From an uncultured Phycisphaeraceae bacterium (GTDB lineage Bacteria > Planctomycetota > Phycisphaerae > Phycisphaerales > UBA1924), in assembly GCA_937899905.1 (NCBI GenBank), contig CALCCF010000026.1, positions 1-64,000 on the forward strand: a DNA stretch of 64,000 bases, in the 5' to 3' direction. How positions within the stretch are numbered: the stretch's first letter is position 1; the number at the start of each line of letters is the position of its first letter. The position numbers and the translations under genes were made by a program. The notes beneath the pieces were generated by a model. The model saw only the letters and a list, made by a program, of their open reading frames with translations. It made no database searches and had not been told where the DNA came from. Shown in pieces: positions 60,952-64,000 of this stretch.

Positions 60952-62301
60952 TCAATCGGTAGGGTATTTGTTATTGGTCCCGGGTTCTCCCTCTTGCCGG
61001 CTGCGACGCCCAGAAAGCACCGCCCAGGCCACCGAGCCCAGCCCCAGCACCAGAACCACGCTTCCAGCGATCGCCAGAAGCATCAGGCTCGGGCTCATCG
61101 AAAGTGGCCCGTGTGGCTGAGTGGAGCCCCAGGCCATCAGCCCGACAATCGGGCCACCCAGGTACCCCAGCCCGATGAACGCCTCGTGCTTGCCGCCCGC
61201 GTCGATTTCCGCATGGCCCACTTCCATCGCGTAGTACAGCGCCCCGGTGTACACCATCCCGACGCTCCAGCCCAGCACGGCCAGCCCGCCGAGAACGAGC
61301 ATCCGCGCGACACCAATCGAGTCGAGGTTCGGCCCGATCGTGATCCCCGCGAATCCGACCAGCAGCAGCGAGGCCGCGATCGCTGGCATTGCCCAGCGCC
61401 CGTGCCACCCGTGCCATCGGGTGAGCAGCACGAACGCCGCGACGCGCGTCGCCAGCCACACCGCGGCCGCGGGCGTGCGCCATGGGTCCTCGATCGCCAC
61501 GCTCGCGATCAGGAACGGCGACGCCGGCTCGAGCACCGCGACCACAAGGAAACTGGTTGGAAGCTGCACGCGGAACACCGACAGCAGTTGCTTATACCGT
61601 GCCGGCCTTGTCGGGTGGACATCCGGCAGGCTGCGCGCCGGCTCGCGGCCCATCCAGATTGTCAGCACGGCGCAGATGACATATATCGGCAGCATCGCCG
61701 CGAGCGCCTCGAGTGGTTGGGGCTGGACGAATGGGCCGAGAGTGGCCAGCGTAATGACGATGCAGCCGCCCCAGGTGATATTGAACAGCCCTGTCGCGTG
61801 CCGCAGACTCCCGCCCCGTCGCCCACCGCTGAGATAGCTCTCCACGATCGGCCAGGTCGCGCCGCTGAGCAGCCCCTGGGCGCCCATCATGAGCCAGATC
61901 GCCCATGCGCCCATCAAACCGCCGTTTGGCCCGGGCCGCGTCGCGAGCGGAAGCACTGCGAGCAGGCCGAGCACGAGGCTGATGCCCGCCAGCAGCCTCC
62001 CGCTGGTCAGCCAGTCGTGCCGCGCCGCCATCCTGCGTAAGGCGGGGCCGATGCCAAGCGCCCCGGGGATGTACACCGCGCCGTACAGCAGCGCGAGCAG
62101 AAAGATCTCGATCTCGCCGTACCCATATGCGCTCTGGGCAAGGAACGGCACGCCCGCCGTCGCGACGGCCGTCCCCACGCTGCCCGCAAACGTGAAGCCC
62201 AGCACGGCCCACAGCGGGGCGGGCCGCGGTGCGTCGCCGGTCGCTGGCAGACCGTCTTGGGAAGGCTCGGCCTTGCTTGCCACCGCGGGTGTCCTTATCA
62301 T
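60952..62301 (-). CDS. MFS transporter
   Basis: A 449-residue protein with about twelve membrane helices and a longer cytosolic loop in the middle (MGREPARSLPDVHPTRPARYK). GALGIGPALRRMAARHDWLTSGRLLAGISLVLG has the family's basic cytoplasmic loop. Nothing in it points to a substrate. ATG/GTG near 62301 lies 33 bases from the divergent tRNA-Arg gene. The first 30 residues are polar and the true start may be a later Met. Confidence 0.78.
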   Translation of the reverse strand: MIRTPAVASKAEPSQDGLPATGDAPRPAPLWAVLGFTFAGSVGTAVATAGVPFLAQSAYGYGEIEIFLLALLYGAVYIPGALGIGPALRRMAARHDWLTSGRLLAGISLVLGLLAVLPLATRPGPNGGLMGAWAIWLMMGAQGLLSGATWPIVESYLSGGRRGGSLRHATGLFNITWGGCIVITLATLGPFVQPQPLEALAAMLPIYVICAVLTIWMGREPARSLPDVHPTRPARYKQLLSVFRVQLPTSFLVVAVLEPASPFLIASVAIEDPWRTPAAAVWLATRVAAFVLLTRWHGWHGRWAMPAIAASLLLVGFAGITIGPNLDSIGVARMLVLGGLAVLGWSVGMVYTGALYYAMEVGHAEIDAGGKHEAFIGLGYLGGPIVGLMAWGSTQPHGPLSMSPSLMLLAIAGSVVLVLGLGSVAWAVLSGRRSRQEGEPGTNNKYPTD

Positions 62302-62333
62302 CGACCCGCAGCCGGCACCGGGCCGGCCGCTTC

Positions 62334-62407
62334 GAGCCCGTAGCTCAACTGGATAGAGCGCTGGCCTCCGAAGCCAGAGGTTCCGCGTTCGAATCGCGGC
62401 GGGCTCG
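62334..62407 (+). tRNA. tRNA-Arg (anticodon CCG)
   Basis: 74 bases: acceptor GAGCCCG/CGGGCTC plus discriminator G, D arm GCTC/GAGC, anticodon stem CTGGC/GCCAG with loop CTCCGAA giving anticodon CCG (reads CGG), and T arm CCGCG-TTCGAAT-CGCGG. No CCA is encoded. The nth gene on the opposite strand runs through it to 62345. Confidence 0.95.
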
Positions 62408-63145
62408 CTTCCCCTTCGACTTCTTCGCCGCTGCGGCGTCGGCCTTCGCGTTCGAGCAGAAGCGCCGGCAGATGTCGTCTTCGGCGCACAGCCCGCCCCG
62501 GGCCTTGCACACCTGCCGCCCGTGGAAGATGATGCGGTGGCTCAGGATGCACCACTGGTCCCTCGGGAAGAGCGCGATCAGGTATCGCTCGACCATTGGC
62601 ACGGTCGCGTCCTCGGGGGCGAGCCCGAAACGCTTGGAAACCCGCTCGATGTGCGTGTCGACGACGAAGCCGTCGTTGATGCCGTAGGCGTTGCCCAGCA
62701 CTACGCTGGCGGTCTTGCGCGCCACGCCCCGAAGCGTTAGCAGCTCGTCCATCGTCTGCGGCACCTGGCCGTCGTATTCCTCGACCAAGCGCGTCATGGC
62801 GGCGTGGATGGCCTTGGCCTTGTTGCGGTACAGCCCGATCGACTTGACGTACTTCTCGATCTCCGCCGGTGTCGCAGCGACGTAGTCCTCGGGCGTCGGG
62901 AAGGCCTTGAAGAGCCCAGGCGTGGCCTTGTTCACCCCGACATCGGTCGCCTGGGCCGACAAGATCGTCGCGTTCAGCAGCTCGTGCGGCGTCGTGAAGT
63001 CCAGCTCGCAGTACGCGTCGGGGTATCGCTCTTCGAGCGCTTTGGCGATGCGCCGAGCTCGGTCCTTCTGTGCCCGCGTCACCTCGGGCACCCGGAACGG
63101 CAGGTCTCGAAGCCCACGCGGATTGTCGGGCGTGCGCACCGTCAA
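62345..63145 (-). CDS. nth: Endonuclease III
   Basis: A 266-residue protein, about 55 longer than usual. PHELLNATILSAQATDVGVNKATP opens the fold; TLRGVARKTASVVLGNAYGINDGFVVDTHIERVSKRFG holds the catalytic Lys and Asp, and CKARGGLCAEDDICRRFC carries the four cysteines of the 4Fe-4S cluster. It removes oxidised pyrimidines in base-excision repair. The last 21 or so residues (RDSNAEPLASEASALSS) are coded antisense to tRNA-Arg because no stop codon occurs before it. The start overlaps the upstream membrane-protein stop by four bases. Confidence 0.92.
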   Translation of the reverse strand: MTVRTPDNPRGLRDLPFRVPEVTRAQKDRARRIAKALEERYPDAYCELDFTTPHELLNATILSAQATDVGVNKATPGLFKAFPTPEDYVAATPAEIEKYVKSIGLYRNKAKAIHAAMTRLVEEYDGQVPQTMDELLTLRGVARKTASVVLGNAYGINDGFVVDTHIERVSKRFGLAPEDATVPMVERYLIALFPRDQWCILSHRIIFHGRQVCKARGGLCAEDDICRRFCSNAKADAAAAKKSKGKRARRDSNAEPLASEASALSS

Positions 63146-63789
63146 CGGCGAGGCCCCTGCGCCAGCTTGGGCTCTTGCAGCCTGGGCTTCGCCGGCGTGC
63201 GGTCCTGCGCCTCACCCTGCATCACCCGCCGCGTGCTCACCAGCGTGAAGCCCAGAGCGCCCAGCGACAACGCGAGGCTAGCAACCATCACGTTGCTCGC
63301 CGTCCGGTGGTGCACGTCGTACGCGTTCCGGGCAGCGAGCGCCTGCTCGGTGTGACCCAGTCGGGCCGCCTCTCGGTACGTGTTGAGGTCCTGCTGCATC
63401 TCGGGATCGAGCACGGCAAAGCGGTACGTCATCACGCCGATCAAGGCGATCACGAGCAAGGCTCGGATCGCCGCCGTCCACGTCCGAGGGTGCGGGTACC
63501 CCTTCCAGCACGCCAGCGCGAAGGCACCGCCGCCGATGCAGATCGCCAGGAAGCCGATCGCGTCGGAGCCGAAGAACAGCCGCTCGGCGACGTAGCCGCC
63601 TAGGAGCCTCCAGTGCTCGCCCTCGTACAGCTCGAAGCCCGGCAACGTCGGATCCAGGCGCTTGAGCAGGGTGAACACGAAGTACGCCGTCGCCCCGGTG
63701 ACCAGCAGCGCCCCAGAGAACGTGGCCCAGGCGGCGACCTGGATGGCCTCGAGGCGGTGGGGCGGTGGCTTGCGCAATTCGTCGGGCAT
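63142..63789 (-). CDS. Four-helix membrane protein of unknown function
   Basis: A 215-residue protein with hydrophobic segments at about 18-42, 75-93, 107-123 and 165-182. Between the first two lies an outside loop (LKRLDPTLPGFELYEGEHW). The C-terminal tail is basic (DRTPAKPRLQEPKLAQGPRR). No family is recognised. Translation is coupled to nth by a four-base overlap, but no functional link to DNA repair is apparent. Confidence 0.65.
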   Translation of the reverse strand: MPDELRKPPPHRLEAIQVAAWATFSGALLVTGATAYFVFTLLKRLDPTLPGFELYEGEHWRLLGGYVAERLFFGSDAIGFLAICIGGGAFALACWKGYPHPRTWTAAIRALLVIALIGVMTYRFAVLDPEMQQDLNTYREAARLGHTEQALAARNAYDVHHRTASNVMVASLALSLGALGFTLVSTRRVMQGEAQDRTPAKPRLQEPKLAQGPRR

Positions 63790-63800
63790 CGGCGGAGGCT

Positions 63801-64000
63801 ATGCCGCGGCCAGCGCCTCCCGGCCTACAACATCGGGTGTTCCAGCCCAGCACGCATCCGCATCTCGGACTCGCCTTGTGCGCCTGGGCACAGACACCCG
63901 CCCGGCCGGGCATCGCGATCGCCAAGACCCTCGGATACCGGGCGGTCCAGCTCGACGCGACGCACCCGGAGATCCGTCCGAGATCGCTCGATCGCTCCGC
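63801..64000 (+). CDS. Sugar phosphate isomerase/epimerase-like protein, N-terminal part
   Basis: An open frame from ATG 63801 (GGAGG just upstream, though close) or GTG 63837 runs off the window end. The translation includes HLGLALCAWAQTPARPGIAIAKTLGYRAVQLDATHPEIRPRSLDRS with AKTLGYRAVQLDAT-type wording that resembles TIM-barrel (xylose isomerase-like) sugar isomerases and epimerases. Only about 66 residues are seen, so the call is tentative. It is divergent from the membrane-protein gene. Confidence 0.55.
   Translation, partial: MPRPAPPGLQHRVFQPSTHPHLGLALCAWAQTPARPGIAIAKTLGYRAVQLDATHPEIRPRSLDRS

Noticed and set aside
58351-62040. Very long plus-strand open frame of about 1200 codons
   Set aside because: It is the high-GC antisense shadow of the protease and MFS genes; its translation is Arg/His/Pro-rich with no domain.

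Overview
The window is GC-rich, densely coded bacterial DNA. It most likely comes from a planctomycete, probably Phycisphaerae/Phycisphaerales. This is inferred from family content and no rRNA is present to confirm it. Pointers are a short L34 with an MHYPRR-type N-terminus far from rnpA and dnaA, an ECF sigma factor next to a Hanks kinase with a C-terminal sulfatase-modifying-factor domain, scattered single genes of normally clustered complexes (nuoB, pdhA, purQ), and tRNA genes without encoded CCA.

Layout. 1-10 kb is housekeeping: the end of a class I fructose-bisphosphate aldolase, two membrane-anchored unknowns, a secreted EEP-family phosphoesterase, rnc, the small rpmH (with a good promoter and terminator), a secreted helical-repeat protein, nuoB, a YihY protein and a pseudouridine synthase. 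10.0-14.4 kb is an iron-uptake operon that joins FbpABC-type ABC genes to an EfeO/imelysin-type periplasmic protein, behind a Fur-like dyad. 14.4-20.4 kb is the imuA-imuB-dnaE2 mutagenesis cassette behind a strong dyad. Its dnaE2 carries an in-frame, stop-free insertion of about 0.46 kb with inverted repeat ends, which itself encodes a four-helix-bundle (23S rRNA intervening-sequence type) protein in the +1 frame. This is the most unusual object in the window.

20.4-26.7 kb is a catabolic group: a thiolase, a class III aminotransferase, two CoA-transferase subunits and a KamA-like radical SAM aminomutase, with a divergent RpiR regulator and a palindrome between them. 27-36.2 kb is an accessory region. 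It holds two unknown proteins, a kinase/FGE receptor, its ECF sigma factor, a lipoprotein, a trypsin-like protease cut by an in-frame TAG between its catalytic Asp and Ser, a membrane protein and a NUC1-type nuclease. 36.6-46.5 kb holds tRNA-Ser(CGA), bioY, an ECF42-type sigma factor with its YCII partner and a matching promoter, a DegT aminotransferase, hpt, an Fn3-like protein, a lower-GC two-gene cassette, purQ and a DUF1015 gene. Several short tandem-repeat tracts lie here, and one is identical to the end of the dnaE2 insertion.

46.5-54.5 kb is a surface-polysaccharide locus: pyruvyltransferase, flippase, four glycosyltransferases and a polymerase/ligase-like membrane protein. A secreted beta-helix protein follows. 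57-64 kb returns to housekeeping: pdhA, a C-terminal processing protease, an MFS transporter, tRNA-Arg(CCG), nth (whose 3' end runs antisense through that tRNA), a four-helix membrane protein and the start of a sugar isomerase-like gene that leaves the window.
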